Source: Frisingicoccus caecimuris (GTDB lineage: Bacteria > Bacillota > Clostridia > Lachnospirales > Lachnospiraceae). Taken from it: a stretch of DNA of 64,000 bases. The stretch spans positions 27,224-91,223 of the forward strand of contig NZ_SLXA01000011.1 in assembly GCF_004340975.1 (NCBI RefSeq), read 5' to 3'. The position numbers and the translations under genes were made by a program. Within the stretch, counting starts at the first letter, position 1. The number at the start of each line of letters is the position of its first letter. Under the pieces are notes generated by a model. The model was not told the origin of the DNA and searched no databases. It was given only the letters and a program-made list of their open reading frames with translations. Below are positions 17,237 through 26,735 of the stretch, piece by piece.

Positions 17237-18511
17237 ATGAGTGTACAGGTAGAAAAGTTAGAAAACAATATGGCAAAATTGACCATTGAAGTCGCTGCTG
17301 AGGAATTTGTTGCTGCAACGAAAAAGGCTTATAATAAAAATAAAAATCAGATTTCCGTACAGGGCTTCAGAAAAGGTAAAGCACCACAGGCAATTATCGA
17401 AAAACTTTACGGTGCAAGCATTTTCTATGAAGATGCTGCCAATGATCTGATTCCTGGTGCCTATGAAGCAGCAGCAAAGGAGTCCGGACTGGATATCACA
17501 TCCTATCCAAGCATTGATGTGGTACAGGTTGAAAAAGGAAAACCATTTATCTTCACTGCAGAAGTTGCTTTAAGACCGGACGTTGAATTAGGAGAATATA
17601 AAGGCGTTGAAATTGAAAAAGTCAGCGCTGAAGTTACGGAAGAAGATATCGAAGCTGAAATCAAAAAAGTTCAGGAACAGAACGCGAGAGAAGTTACTGT
17701 AGATCGTCCGGCTGAAAATGGCGACACAGTAATGATCGACTATGAAGGCTCCGTAGACGGTGAATTATTTGAAGGCGGTTCCGCAGAAGGTTATGGCCTT
17801 GTCCTTGGTTCCGGTTCCTTTATCCCGGGATTTGAAGATCAGTTGATCGGTGCTTCCGCCGGTGCGGATGTGGATGTTCATGTAACTTTCCCGGAAGCAT
17901 ATCATGCAGATGATCTGGCAGGAAAAGAAGCTTTATTCAAAGTTAAAGTACATGAAGTTAAAACAAAAGACTATCCGATCGTAGATGATGAATTTGCACA
18001 GGATGTTTCTGATTTTGACACATTAGAAGAATATAAAGAAGATTTAAAGAAGAATCTGGCAGAGAAAAAAGTTCAGGAAGCAAAGGCTGAAAAGCAGCAG
18101 AAAGTCATGAATGTTGTTGTAGGCAATGCGAAGATGGATATTCCGGAAGCTATGGTTCGCAAGAGCACAGATGATATGATGAACCAGTATGCTCAGGAAC
18201 TGGGAGCACAGGGCCTCAGCATGGATGTTTACTTCAAATATACAGGTATGACACCACAGCAGCTTGCTGAGCAGTTAAAACCTCAGGCATTGGCGAATAT
18301 TAAGAACCGTCTTGTTCTGGACGCCATTGTTGCCGCAGAAAATATTGAAATTACAGATGATGAAATTGAGGCTGAAATCCAGCGCCTTGCTGAATCCTGG
18401 AATATGGAAGCAGACAAGGTAAGAAGCTACATGGATGTAGATTTGATGAGAAATGATATGTCTGCACAGAAAGCGCTCGAAATGATTACGGACGCAGCAG
18501 TAGAAAAATAA
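17237..18511 (+). CDS. tig: Trigger factor, ribosome-associated chaperone
   Basis: 424 residues with the three trigger factor parts: an N-terminal ribosome-binding domain with the signature 'GFRKGKAPQAIIEKLYG' near residue 46, an FKBP-type PPIase domain (about 150-245, 'GDTVMIDYEGSVDGELFEGG' and 'FIPGFEDQLIG'), and a long helical C-terminal domain. It binds nascent chains at the ribosome exit. The sequence after AAGGAGGAATAG begins ATG AGT GTA. It heads tig-clpP-clpX, the usual order in Bacillota. Confidence 0.98.
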   Translation: MSVQVEKLENNMAKLTIEVAAEEFVAATKKAYNKNKNQISVQGFRKGKAPQAIIEKLYGASIFYEDAANDLIPGAYEAAAKESGLDITSYPSIDVVQVEKGKPFIFTAEVALRPDVELGEYKGVEIEKVSAEVTEEDIEAEIKKVQEQNAREVTVDRPAENGDTVMIDYEGSVDGELFEGGSAEGYGLVLGSGSFIPGFEDQLIGASAGADVDVHVTFPEAYHADDLAGKEALFKVKVHEVKTKDYPIVDDEFAQDVSDFDTLEEYKEDLKKNLAEKKVQEAKAEKQQKVMNVVVGNAKMDIPEAMVRKSTDDMMNQYAQELGAQGLSMDVYFKYTGMTPQQLAEQLKPQALANIKNRLVLDAIVAAENIEITDDEIEAEIQRLAESWNMEADKVRSYMDVDLMRNDMSAQKALEMITDAAVEK

Positions 18512-18541
18512 TCAGCCTGACTTATAACAGGAGGAATAAAA

Positions 18542-19123
18542 TTGAGTTTAATACCTTATGTTGTTGAACAGACAAGCAGAGGCGAGCGGTCCTATGATAT
18601 TTTTTCCAGACTTTTAAAGGATCGGATTATTTTCCTTGGGGAAGAGGTAACCGATGTTTCTGCGAATCTGATTGTATCCCAGTTACTGTTTTTAGAATCG
18701 GAAGATCCGGGAAAGGACATCAGCCTTTATATCAACAGCCCGGGTGGTTCCGTGACTGCGGGTATGGCGATTTATGATACGATGAATTATATCAAATGTG
18801 ACGTGTCCACGATCTGTATGGGTATGGCAGCCAGTATGGGAGCTTTTCTTCTGGCTGGCGGAACAAAGGGCAAGCGCATGGCGCTGCCGAATTCCACAAT
18901 TATGATTCATCAGCCATCCGGTGGTGCTCAGGGACAGGCTACGGAGATCAATATTGTCGCAGAACAGATTTTAAAAACACGTCAGCGTTTGAATGAAATT
19001 CTTGCGGCCAATACCGGAAAACCTTTAGAGATCATTGCACAGGATACAGAACGGGATAATTACATGACGGCCCAGGAAGCCAAAGAATATGGATTGGTTG
19101 ATAAAGTCATTGTCAGCAGATAA
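18542..19123 (+). CDS. clpP: ATP-dependent Clp protease proteolytic subunit
   Basis: Tetradecameric serine peptidase subunit, 193 residues. Catalytic triad S98 ('GMAASMGAF'), H123 ('MIHQPSGG') and D172 ('ERDNYM'). It starts at TTG 18542 after AGGAGGAATAAAA; no ATG lies at the conserved N-terminus '[19 protein letters not shown]', so the rare start is well supported. The IGF loops needed for docking to ClpX are expected. It follows tig by 30 bp and precedes clpX by 29 bp. Confidence 0.98.
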   Translation: MSLIPYVVEQTSRGERSYDIFSRLLKDRIIFLGEEVTDVSANLIVSQLLFLESEDPGKDISLYINSPGGSVTAGMAIYDTMNYIKCDVSTICMGMAASMGAFLLAGGTKGKRMALPNSTIMIHQPSGGAQGQATEINIVAEQILKTRQRLNEILAANTGKPLEIIAQDTERDNYMTAQEAKEYGLVDKVIVSR

Positions 19124-19152
19124 CATTTTATAGAAAGGCCGGAGGTATCATA

Positions 19153-20454
19153 ATGGCAGGACGTATGGAAGACAAGAAGATTCCAAGATGTTCTTTTTGC
19201 AATAAGACCCAGGATCAGGTCAGAAAATTAATTGCAGGTCCGAATGCATTTATCTGTGATGAATGTATTGGAATCTGCTCGGAAATTATTACCGAAGAGT
19301 TTGAAGAGGAAGAGGATATTGCCGAAGGCATCCGTCTGATGAAGCCGATGGAAATCAAAGAGTTTCTGGATGATTATATTATCGGACAGGATGATGCGAA
19401 AAAGGCGCTGGCGGTCGCTGTCTACAATCATTATAAACGCATTATAGCGGATAGTGATTCCGATGTGGAACTCCAGAAAAGCAATGTGCTTTTGATCGGA
19501 CCGACCGGTTCAGGTAAAACTTTGCTTGCCCAGACACTGGCGAAGATGTTGAATGTACCGTTTGCTATTGCAGATGCGACAGCCCTGACCGAGGCCGGAT
19601 ATGTCGGTGAAGATGTAGAGAATATTCTTCTTAAACTTCTTCAGGCAGCGGACTTCGATGTGGAACGGGCCGAATACGGCATTATCTATGTGGATGAGAT
19701 TGATAAAATTACCAGAAAGTCTGAAAATGTTTCGATCACGAGAGATGTTTCCGGAGAAGGTGTTCAGCAGGCGCTGTTGAAAATTCTTGAGGGAACGGTA
19801 GCCTCTGTACCGCCTCAGGGCGGGCGTAAACATCCGCATCAGGAGTTTATTCAGATTGATACGACAAATATTCTCTTTATTTGCGGAGGCGCTTTCGATG
19901 GATTGGAAAAGATCATTCAGTCCAGAATTGGCCAGAAGGGCATTGGATTTAATTCCACTATCCGTCAGAGCGAAGAAGAGACAAATATTGGCGATTTATT
20001 CCGTCAGACATTGCCGGAAGATTTGATCAAGTTTGGTTTGATTCCGGAATTTGTCGGTCGTGTGCCGGTATGTGTGGCTCTTGATCTGCTGGATGAGGAT
20101 GCGCTGGTCCAGATATTGACTCAGCCGAAGAGTGCACTAGTGCGCCAGTATAAACGGTTATTTGAGATGGATGGCGTGCGCCTGGAATTTGAACCGGAGG
20201 CCGTAAGAGAGGTGGCTCACCGGGCCTTCGAGCAGAAGACCGGCGCCAGAGGACTTCGGGCGATCATTGAAGAGACGATGATGGATATCATGTATCGCCT
20301 TCCGTCGGAAGAACTGGTAGATTCCTGTACCATCACAAAAGAAGTGGTGGATGGTCAGGGCGAACCAGTATTGACTTATGGTGAGAAAACACCTGTAAAA
20401 CGAGTGACAGGCAGTAAAAAAGCACCGAAAAAGAGCAGCGGTGAGATTGCTTGA
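19153..20454 (+). CDS. clpX: ATP-dependent Clp protease ATP-binding subunit ClpX
   Basis: AAA+ unfoldase of 433 residues that feeds ClpP. N-terminal zinc-binding domain with '[11 protein letters not shown]' and 'CDECIGIC' (four Cys), Walker A '[14 protein letters not shown]', Walker B '[10 protein letters not shown]', pore loop 'GYVGEDVE', and the ClpP-docking loop 'IGFNS' in the '[10 protein letters not shown]' stretch. The ribosome site GGAGGTATCATA is clear. The 30-residue Lys/Ser tail is unremarkable. Confidence 0.98.
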   Translation: MAGRMEDKKIPRCSFCNKTQDQVRKLIAGPNAFICDECIGICSEIITEEFEEEEDIAEGIRLMKPMEIKEFLDDYIIGQDDAKKALAVAVYNHYKRIIADSDSDVELQKSNVLLIGPTGSGKTLLAQTLAKMLNVPFAIADATALTEAGYVGEDVENILLKLLQAADFDVERAEYGIIYVDEIDKITRKSENVSITRDVSGEGVQQALLKILEGTVASVPPQGGRKHPHQEFIQIDTTNILFICGGAFDGLEKIIQSRIGQKGIGFNSTIRQSEEETNIGDLFRQTLPEDLIKFGLIPEFVGRVPVCVALDLLDEDALVQILTQPKSALVRQYKRLFEMDGVRLEFEPEAVREVAHRAFEQKTGARGLRAIIEETMMDIMYRLPSEELVDSCTITKEVVDGQGEPVLTYGEKTPVKRVTGSKKAPKKSSGEIA

Positions 20455-20474
20455 TTAAGACGAATGTAGATTGG

Positions 20475-20505
20475 GGGCTGTACCAAAAAAGGTACAGCCC
20501 TATTA
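20475..20505 (+). terminator. Hairpin between clpX and lon, weak terminator
   Basis: GGGCTGTACC (20475-20484) pairs perfectly with GGTACAGCCC (20491-20500) around six A's, but is followed only by TATTAG. It may reduce read-through into lon. Confidence 0.6.
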
Positions 20506-20532
20506 GTTCATTACGGGAGTGTGATACAAAAG

Positions 20533-22872
20533 ATGAATGATATATGTTTAGAATTGCCAGTGATTGCACTGCGGGGAATGACAATTCTGCCGAATATGAT
20601 TGTTCATTTTGAAGTCAGCCGCAATAAATCGCGGATGGCCATCGAAGCGGCAATGTTGGGTGACCAGAATATATTCCTTTTGACTCAAAAGGATGCAACA
20701 GTGGAAGACCCGGGCCGGGATGACTTATATGAATTTGGCACAGTAGCAAAGATCAAACAAATTGTGAAGCTTTCAAAAGATTCGCTCAGAGTGATGGTTG
20801 AAGGAACCTACAGAGCCCATCTGGATGATTTGATGATGACAGAGCCGATGCTTAAAGCAGAGGTTACGGTTTTTGATAAAACCATCTGTGAGATTGATGA
20901 TGTACAGAAGGCCGGATATGTGCGTTATCTCCATGAGCTTCTGGAAAGTTATTCCGTGCAGAATCCGAATTTCAGCAGTGAACTGGTTCGGCAGCTTATG
21001 GAAGAAGAAAATTTGCTGAAACTGGTAGATCAGTTGTGCACAAATCTGCCGATGGAGTATAAGCAGCGGCAAAAATGTCTGGAAACCGTAGACCTCCAGA
21101 TGCGTTTTGAGGTGCTGGCCCAGTTTATGACAAAAGAAATAGAGATGATACAGATTACCCGGGAGATTCAGGCAAAAGTGAAAGAACGGGTTGATAAAAA
21201 TCAGAGGGAATATATTCTTCGGGAACAGATGAAGGTCATCCGGGAAGAGCTTGGTGAAGATAATACCCAGACCGATGCAGAACAGTTTGAAGCTCAGCTT
21301 CAGGAGCTGGAAGCCAATGACGAGGTGAAGGAAAAAATTCAAAAAGAAATTGACCGGTTCCGTTCATCGTCCAATATGGCTTCTGAAAACGGCGTGATCC
21401 GCGGCTATGTGGAAACCCTTTTGTCCATGCCGTGGGATAAGCGGGATGAGGAAAAAGTCAGTCTGAAACAGGCGGAGAAGATTTTAGAAGAAGATCATTA
21501 TGGACTGGAAAAGGTTAAGGAACGTATTCTGGAGTATTTATCGGTGCGTCTTTTGACAGGAAAAGGTGAAAGTCCGATTTTGTGTCTGGTCGGACCGCCG
21601 GGAACAGGAAAAAGTTCCATTGCCAAATCTGTTGCCAGAGCTCTGGATAAAAAGTTTGTTCGTATCAGCCTTGGCGGTGTCAGGGATGAAGCAGAGATCC
21701 GGGGACATCGAAAAACCTATGTGGGCGCTATGCCGGGACGTATTGCCTCCGCTCTGAAAAATGCCGGGGTGAAGAATCCGGTCATGCTGCTGGATGAAGT
21801 GGATAAGGCGAGTAACGATTACAAGGGGGATGTTTTTTCGGCGCTTCTGGAGGTTCTGGATTCGGAGCAGAATTCCAGATTCCGTGATAATTATATTGAA
21901 CTGCCGGTAGATTTATCCGAAGTTCTCTTTATCGCTACGGCGAATACATTGTCTACGATTCCGAGACCGCTGTTGGATCGTATGGAAGTCATTGAAGTCA
22001 ACAGTTATACGGAAAATGAAAAAATGCACATTGCCAAAGAGCATCTCATTCCTAAACAGATCAAGATCCATGGTTTAAAGAAGAGCCAGATATCGATTAC
22101 AGATAGGGCTTTGGAAAAGATTATTGTCCACTATACCCAGGAAGCCGGCGTTCGTAATCTGGAGCGTCGGATAGGGGATATCTGCCGCAAATCGGCCAGA
22201 GAGATTGTGGAAGAAGATAAAAAGAATGTGAAGATCGGTGTAAAGACCCTCAGCAAGTATCTTGGAAAAGAACGCTACACCTTTGATGAGGCGAATACGA
22301 AGGATGAAGTTGGTATTGTCCGGGGACTGGCCTGGACCAGTGTTGGTGGCGTTACGCTCTCTGTGGAAGTCAATGTCCTTCCCGGCAATGGAAAGTTTGA
22401 ATTGACCGGACAGCTTGGCGATGTGATGAAGGAGTCGGCACGGGCCGGAATCAGTTTTATCCGTTCCATGTGCGGAGAATATTTCATACCGGAGAATTTC
22501 TTTGAGGAACAAGATATTCATATTCATATTCCGGAGGGGGCTGTGCCGAAGGACGGGCCGTCGGCCGGTGTCACCATGGCGACAGCGATGATTTCAGCCA
22601 TTACAGGAATTCCGGTAAAAGCCAGCGTGGCAATGACCGGTGAGATCACGCTCCGTGGACGGGTCCTTCCGATCGGCGGTCTGAAGGAAAAACTGCTGGC
22701 AGCCAAAGTCGCTAAAATTAAGACAGTAGTCGTACCGGTGAAAAATCGTAAAGATGTGGAAGAGATGGATGCCGAGATTTACGAAGGTATGGAAATTGTC
22801 TATGCGGAGGCTATGGAGGACGTACTGAAAACCGCTCTGGTCCATATGCCTGAAAAGACAGAAAGTGAATAA
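20533..22872 (+). CDS. lon: ATP-dependent protease La
   Basis: Homohexameric AAA+ serine protease of 779 residues. N-terminal LonN substrate domain ('LPVIALRGMTILPNMIVHFEV'), Walker A 'GPPGTGKSSIAKS', Walker B 'VMLLDEVDK', and the protease domain with the Ser-Lys dyad S677 ('PKDGPSAGV') and K720 ('GGLKEKLL'). Two starts are possible: GTG 20521 touches the GGGAG ribosome site, so I take ATG 20533. It degrades misfolded and regulatory proteins. It overlaps nothing, but engB follows 10 bp after its stop, as in many Bacillota. Confidence 0.97.
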   Translation: MNDICLELPVIALRGMTILPNMIVHFEVSRNKSRMAIEAAMLGDQNIFLLTQKDATVEDPGRDDLYEFGTVAKIKQIVKLSKDSLRVMVEGTYRAHLDDLMMTEPMLKAEVTVFDKTICEIDDVQKAGYVRYLHELLESYSVQNPNFSSELVRQLMEEENLLKLVDQLCTNLPMEYKQRQKCLETVDLQMRFEVLAQFMTKEIEMIQITREIQAKVKERVDKNQREYILREQMKVIREELGEDNTQTDAEQFEAQLQELEANDEVKEKIQKEIDRFRSSSNMASENGVIRGYVETLLSMPWDKRDEEKVSLKQAEKILEEDHYGLEKVKERILEYLSVRLLTGKGESPILCLVGPPGTGKSSIAKSVARALDKKFVRISLGGVRDEAEIRGHRKTYVGAMPGRIASALKNAGVKNPVMLLDEVDKASNDYKGDVFSALLEVLDSEQNSRFRDNYIELPVDLSEVLFIATANTLSTIPRPLLDRMEVIEVNSYTENEKMHIAKEHLIPKQIKIHGLKKSQISITDRALEKIIVHYTQEAGVRNLERRIGDICRKSAREIVEEDKKNVKIGVKTLSKYLGKERYTFDEANTKDEVGIVRGLAWTSVGGVTLSVEVNVLPGNGKFELTGQLGDVMKESARAGISFIRSMCGEYFIPENFFEEQDIHIHIPEGAVPKDGPSAGVTMATAMISAITGIPVKASVAMTGEITLRGRVLPIGGLKEKLLAAKVAKIKTVVVPVKNRKDVEEMDAEIYEGMEIVYAEAMEDVLKTALVHMPEKTESE

Positions 22873-22882
22873 AGGAGATTGT

Positions 22883-23476
22883 ATGCACGTTATTAAAAAT
22901 GTCAATCTGGAAACCGTCTGTGGAATTACAAGCAAACTTCCGGAAAATACTCTGCCGGAGGTGGCTTTCGCGGGAAAATCCAATGTGGGAAAATCTTCAC
23001 TCATTAATGGATTGATGAATCGAAAATCCTATGCCCGGACTTCGCAGCAGCCGGGAAAGACCCAGACCATCAATTTTTATAATATTAATGAAGAGATTTA
23101 TTTTGTTGATTTACCCGGTTATGGCTATGCCAAAGTTTCTGAGGCAGTGAAGGCGAAGTGGGGAACAATGATCGAACGTTATCTTCATACATCGAATCAA
23201 CTCCGACTGGTATTTTTGCTCATTGATATCCGGCATGAACCGTCGGCCAATGATAAACACATGTATCGGTGGATCGTGGAACAGGGATTCAATCCGGTCA
23301 TCATTGCGACCAAGCTGGACAAATTGAAACGCAGTCAGGTTCAGAAACATGTAAAGCAGATCCGGGTAGGCCTTGATGTGACCGAAGGTACGCCGATCAT
23401 TCCATTCTCAGCAGTGAGCAAGCAGGGAAGGGACGAAATCTGGGATTTGATTGAACAATATGCACTAAATTTATAG
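22883..23476 (+). CDS. engB: Ribosome biogenesis GTPase EngB/YsxC
   Basis: A 197-residue TrmE-Era-EngA-like GTPase used in 50S subunit assembly. G1 'AGKSNVGKSSLIN', G2 region 'SQQPGKTQTINFY', G3 'VDLPGYGYAKV', G4 'ATKLDKL' and G5 'PFSAVSKQG' are all present. The ATG at 22883 follows AAGGAG by five bases; the GTG at 22865 lies inside lon. It shares the lon transcript by position. Confidence 0.97.
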   Translation: MHVIKNVNLETVCGITSKLPENTLPEVAFAGKSNVGKSSLINGLMNRKSYARTSQQPGKTQTINFYNINEEIYFVDLPGYGYAKVSEAVKAKWGTMIERYLHTSNQLRLVFLLIDIRHEPSANDKHMYRWIVEQGFNPVIIATKLDKLKRSQVQKHVKQIRVGLDVTEGTPIIPFSAVSKQGRDEIWDLIEQYALNL

Positions 23477-23481
23477 TAATT

Positions 23482-23527
23482 ATCCTCCATTTCGTATATA
23501 ATAATAAATATGAAATGGGGGATTTTT
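23482..23527 (+). promoter_or_regulatory. Hairpin masking the ribosome site of the beta-CASP gene, with a -10-like loop
   Basis: ATCCTCCATTTC (23482-23493) pairs with GAAATGGGGGAT (23512-23523), 12 bp with one G-T pair, followed by TTTT directly before the ATG at 23528. The 3' arm contains the GGGGG ribosome site. The 18-base loop includes TATAAT (23497-23502). The structure could be the engB terminator, a ribosome-site mask on read-through RNA, or both. Confidence 0.55.
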
Positions 23528-25129
23528 ATGCGTTTAACATTTTCAGGAGCTGCCCATGAAGTGACGGGAAGCTGTCATTATCTGGAAGCATGCGGACACA
23601 AAATATTTATTGATTATGGGATGGAACAAGGAGAAGATTTTTTTGAGAATCAGCCGGTAGCTGCCGCTGCGGCAGAAGTGGATTATGTGTTTTTAACCCA
23701 TGCCCATATTGATCACTCAGGCTTACTGCCTTTATTGTATGCGGAGGGTTTCAGGGGAACCGTTTTTGCAACAAATGCGACAAAACAGCTCTGCGGAATC
23801 ATGCTTCGAGACAGTGCCCATATTCAGGAATTTGAGGCAGAGTGGAAGAATCGTAAGGGCCGTCGGGCCGGAAAACCGGAAGTTATGCCGACCTATACAA
23901 TGGAAGATGCGGAAGGCGTTCTTGAACATTTTGCCGGTTGTGATTACAACAAAATCATTGATGTGTGCCCGGGAATCCGTATTCGGTTTACTGATGTGGG
24001 TCATTTGCTTGGGTCTTCATGTATTGAAATATGGATCAGTGAAAACGGATTACAGAAAAAGATTGTTTTTTCCGGTGACGTGGGCAACACAGATCAGCCG
24101 TTGATCAAGGACCCGTCGACGGTGGAAGAAGCGGACTATGTGGTCATTGAATCTACCTATGGCGACCGTTCCCATGGCCAGACCCGGCCGGACTATGTGG
24201 CGGAACTGAGCCGGATCATTCAGGAAACTTTTGACCGGGGAGGCAATGTGGTCATTCCATCCTTTGCGGTGGGACGTACACAGGAAATGCTTTATTTTAT
24301 TCGTCAGATTAAAGCGGAGAACCGCATTAAGGGACATGATAATTTTGAAGTCTATGTAGATAGTCCGCTGGCGATTGAGGCCACGACGATCTTTAATCAG
24401 AATATTTATGAATGTTTTGACGAGGAAGCGATGGCTCTGGTCAAGCAGGGAATTAATCCGATTACTTTCCCGGGGCTGAAAACGTCGGTTTCCAGTGAAG
24501 AATCAAAGGCGATTAATTTTGACAGCCGACCGAAGGTCATTCTTTCGGCTTCCGGTATGTGCGAAGCCGGTCGAATCCGTCATCATTTAAAACATAATCT
24601 GTGGCGGCCGGAATGTACAGTTTTGTTTGTCGGTTATCAGGCAAATGGTACGCTGGGACGTGCCCTGGTGGAGGGGGCTCAGGAAGTGAAGCTTTTCGGT
24701 GAGACGATTGAAGTTCTGGCCCATATTGAACAGTTGGCAGGAATCAGCGGTCATGCGGATAAACAGGGATTGATCCGCTGGCTTCAGGGATTTAAAAAGA
24801 AGCCGGAGCGGGTATTTGTCGTACATGGTGAAGACGCCGTGTGTGATGTCTTTACAGAGTGTCTCAGAAATGAATATGGTTATGATGCGGTGGCGCCGTA
24901 CAGCGGCACCAGCTATGATCTGACGGATAATAGCTGTGTGGTCGATGCTGTTCCGGTACGCAAGTCGAAGAAAGCGGCAGCCAGAAAGGCAAGCTCTGTA
25001 TTTGAGCGGCTCGTGGCTGCGGGGAGACGGCTTATGGTCGTTATCCAGCATAACGAAGGCGGAGCCAATAAAGATTTGGCCAGATTGGCAGATCAGATCA
25101 ATAATCTCTGCGATAAATGGGACAGGTAG
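23528..25129 (+). CDS. Beta-CASP metallo-beta-lactamase fold hydrolase, predicted RNase
   Basis: A 533-residue cytoplasmic MBL-fold protein of the YsiA/CPSF-like class. Zinc motif 'THAHIDHSG' (H58, H60, D62, H63), 'DVGHLLGSSCIEI' (third His) and 'SGDVGNT' (bridging Asp), then beta-CASP elements: 'YVDSPLAI', the 'ILSASGMCEAGRIRHHLKH' stretch and 'ISGHADKQGL' with C-terminal 'VFVVHGEDAV'. The family includes endo/exoribonucleases that process RNA 3' ends; the target is unknown. I take ATG 23528 over the ATG at 23510, which lies within the ribosome site. A basic linker near residue 480 leads into a helical tail. Confidence 0.9.
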   Translation: MRLTFSGAAHEVTGSCHYLEACGHKIFIDYGMEQGEDFFENQPVAAAAAEVDYVFLTHAHIDHSGLLPLLYAEGFRGTVFATNATKQLCGIMLRDSAHIQEFEAEWKNRKGRRAGKPEVMPTYTMEDAEGVLEHFAGCDYNKIIDVCPGIRIRFTDVGHLLGSSCIEIWISENGLQKKIVFSGDVGNTDQPLIKDPSTVEEADYVVIESTYGDRSHGQTRPDYVAELSRIIQETFDRGGNVVIPSFAVGRTQEMLYFIRQIKAENRIKGHDNFEVYVDSPLAIEATTIFNQNIYECFDEEAMALVKQGINPITFPGLKTSVSSEESKAINFDSRPKVILSASGMCEAGRIRHHLKHNLWRPECTVLFVGYQANGTLGRALVEGAQEVKLFGETIEVLAHIEQLAGISGHADKQGLIRWLQGFKKKPERVFVVHGEDAVCDVFTECLRNEYGYDAVAPYSGTSYDLTDNSCVVDAVPVRKSKKAAARKASSVFERLVAAGRRLMVVIQHNEGGANKDLARLADQINNLCDKWDR

Positions 25130-25142
25130 AAGTTTTGAAATG

Positions 25143-25176
25143 AAAAAATGCGGATTATCCATCCGCATTTTTTTTT
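25143..25176. terminator. Bidirectional terminator between the beta-CASP and DUF4364 genes
   Basis: AAAAATGCGGAT (25144-25155) pairs perfectly with ATCCGCATTTTT (25161-25172). A's on one side and T's on the other serve both strands. It overlaps the last codons of the minus-strand DUF4364 gene. Confidence 0.9.
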
Positions 25177-25691
25177 GTCAGTAAAGTTGTCATCAGGTAA
25201 TCATAAATTTGACTGCTCTGCTTGTGCCAGTGATCACAGATCAGTTCGGCCTGAAGTTCGGTAGGCACGGTAAGCTGAAGTTTAAGCAGCGGTTCCTTTC
25301 CATCTTTAAGAAGAAGTTCTACGTCAAATTCCTGATTTTTTTTTGGAAGATAGCTGGCGGTCACTTCATTGGTCTGGCGGAGGGCATAGTGCTTGTCTGC
25401 TAAATAGGAGCAGATATCATTTTTTATGCCGTCGGAAATAGAAGAGGAAAAAGCCTCCAAAGTTTCCCGGCCAGAAGGTGTCAACCGGTAGTAGGAGCTG
25501 TTATTTTTCTGGTCAACAGAAATAAACTGGGCTTCGATCAAATCGGATATGGCCGCCTGGGTTGTAAAATAGGTGGTGTATCCTTTGTCCAGAAGAAATT
25601 CGCATACCTGAGAATTTGTAAGAGGAAATTCGGAGGCATCCAAAATATAGAGAATCATTAATTTGTATAAAGTAGATGGATCGGCAATCAT
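25155..25691 (-). CDS. DUF4364 family protein, winged-helix-like
   Basis: A 178-residue protein of the Clostridial DUF4364 family. The first 75 residues read as a PadR/MarR-like winged helix: 'LYKLMILYILDASEFPLTNSQVCEFLL', a recognition-like helix 'TTQAAISDLIEAQFI', then the wing 'NSSYYRLTPSGRETLEAF'. The second half is strand-rich and may be a ligand or dimer domain. AGGAAAGGA precedes the ATG. It is last of a three-gene minus-strand group behind malic enzyme and the radical SAM protein. Role as a transcription regulator is inferred only from the fold. Confidence 0.85.
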   Translation of the reverse strand: MIADPSTLYKLMILYILDASEFPLTNSQVCEFLLDKGYTTYFTTQAAISDLIEAQFISVDQKNNSSYYRLTPSGRETLEAFSSSISDGIKNDICSYLADKHYALRQTNEVTASYLPKKNQEFDVELLLKDGKEPLLKLQLTVPTELQAELICDHWHKQSSQIYDYLMTTLLTKKNADG

Positions 25692-25723
25692 AAATATTCC
25701 TTTCCTGACCGGCAGCCAGTGTT

Positions 25724-26734
25724 TTAAAGGGGCGTGTATAAACGTCCCTGCCAGGTGGCGCGGGTTTTAAATGTGTGATGGATGGTGTTGAGAACCTGTT
25801 TTTTATGACTGCTCCACAGGGGTGCAGTTAATATATTTTTCGGCCCGTCGCCAGTGATACGGTGAATGACCATTTTCGGCGGCAGGATTTCGATACAGCG
25901 GATAATTAAAGCAGCGTATTCCTCCTGTGTCAGTATGTGGAACGGGTGTCGGCGGTAGAGCACGTCCAGATCTGTTCCGCGAAGTATATGGAGTAATTGT
26001 AATTTTATTCCTTGAATCGGCTGCTGTGCAAGAAAACGATGGGTTTCCAAGATGTCATCTTCTGATTCGCCGGGAAGGCCCAGAATCGTATGGACAATGG
26101 TGTCGATACCGGCTTCGTTCAGACGGCAGAGGGCATCTGTAAAAACATCTAAAGTGTAGCCGCGGCGGATAAAACGGGCAGTATCCTCATGAATCGTTTG
26201 AAGGCCCAGTTCAATCCAGACGGGTTTAATGCGATTCAACCGTTTTAAAAGTTCGATAATATCCGGTGAAAGACAATCCGGTCGGGTGGCGATGGAGAGA
26301 ATCGCCGTTTCCGGATAGGAAAGGGCAGACATATATAGCTTTTCTAAATGTTCCATCGGCGCATAGGTATTCGTGAATGCCTGAAAATAGGCAATGAAGC
26401 GGCGGCCGGTATATTTCTTGGAAAGAAGGTTCTTTCCGGCTTCTAATTGGGAACAGATATTTTCTGATAGATGCCCTTCGGGCGGGCGCACTTCGTCAAG
26501 CTGTGTGCGATAAGGTTTAGATAGTCTGGCTCCGGAAAAATCCCCGGAACCTCCGGCGCTGCAAAAAATGCAGCCCCGATTTCCGAGGGTACCATCCCGG
26601 TTGGGACAGGTGAAACCACCGTCCAGAGCAATCTTATAAATCTTTTCACCAAAATGTTCCTGCAGATATTGACTGAGTGAATAATAAGGTTTTCCATGCC
26701 ACAGGCGAAGGGCTTCTGCGTAATTTGAAACCAT
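25724..26734 (-). CDS. TIGR01212-family radical SAM protein (YhcC-like)
   Basis: 336 residues. The [4Fe-4S] cysteines are in 'FTCPNRDGTLGNRGCIFC', spaced C-x11-C-x2-C as in the YhcC/Elp3-like subset rather than the common C-x3-C-x2-C. 'YFQAFTNTYAP', 'IATRPDCLSP', 'WIELGLQT', 'HTILGLPGE' and 'KLQLLHILRGTDL' are family blocks along the partial TIM barrel. The ATG lies one base after the malic enzyme stop with no strong ribosome site, so it is probably coupled to that gene. The reaction of the family is not established to my knowledge; tRNA modification has been suggested by its likeness to Elp3. Confidence 0.92.
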   Translation of the reverse strand: MVSNYAEALRLWHGKPYYSLSQYLQEHFGEKIYKIALDGGFTCPNRDGTLGNRGCIFCSAGGSGDFSGARLSKPYRTQLDEVRPPEGHLSENICSQLEAGKNLLSKKYTGRRFIAYFQAFTNTYAPMEHLEKLYMSALSYPETAILSIATRPDCLSPDIIELLKRLNRIKPVWIELGLQTIHEDTARFIRRGYTLDVFTDALCRLNEAGIDTIVHTILGLPGESEDDILETHRFLAQQPIQGIKLQLLHILRGTDLDVLYRRHPFHILTQEEYAALIIRCIEILPPKMVIHRITGDGPKNILTAPLWSSHKKQVLNTIHHTFKTRATWQGRLYTPL

Positions 26735-26735
26735 A

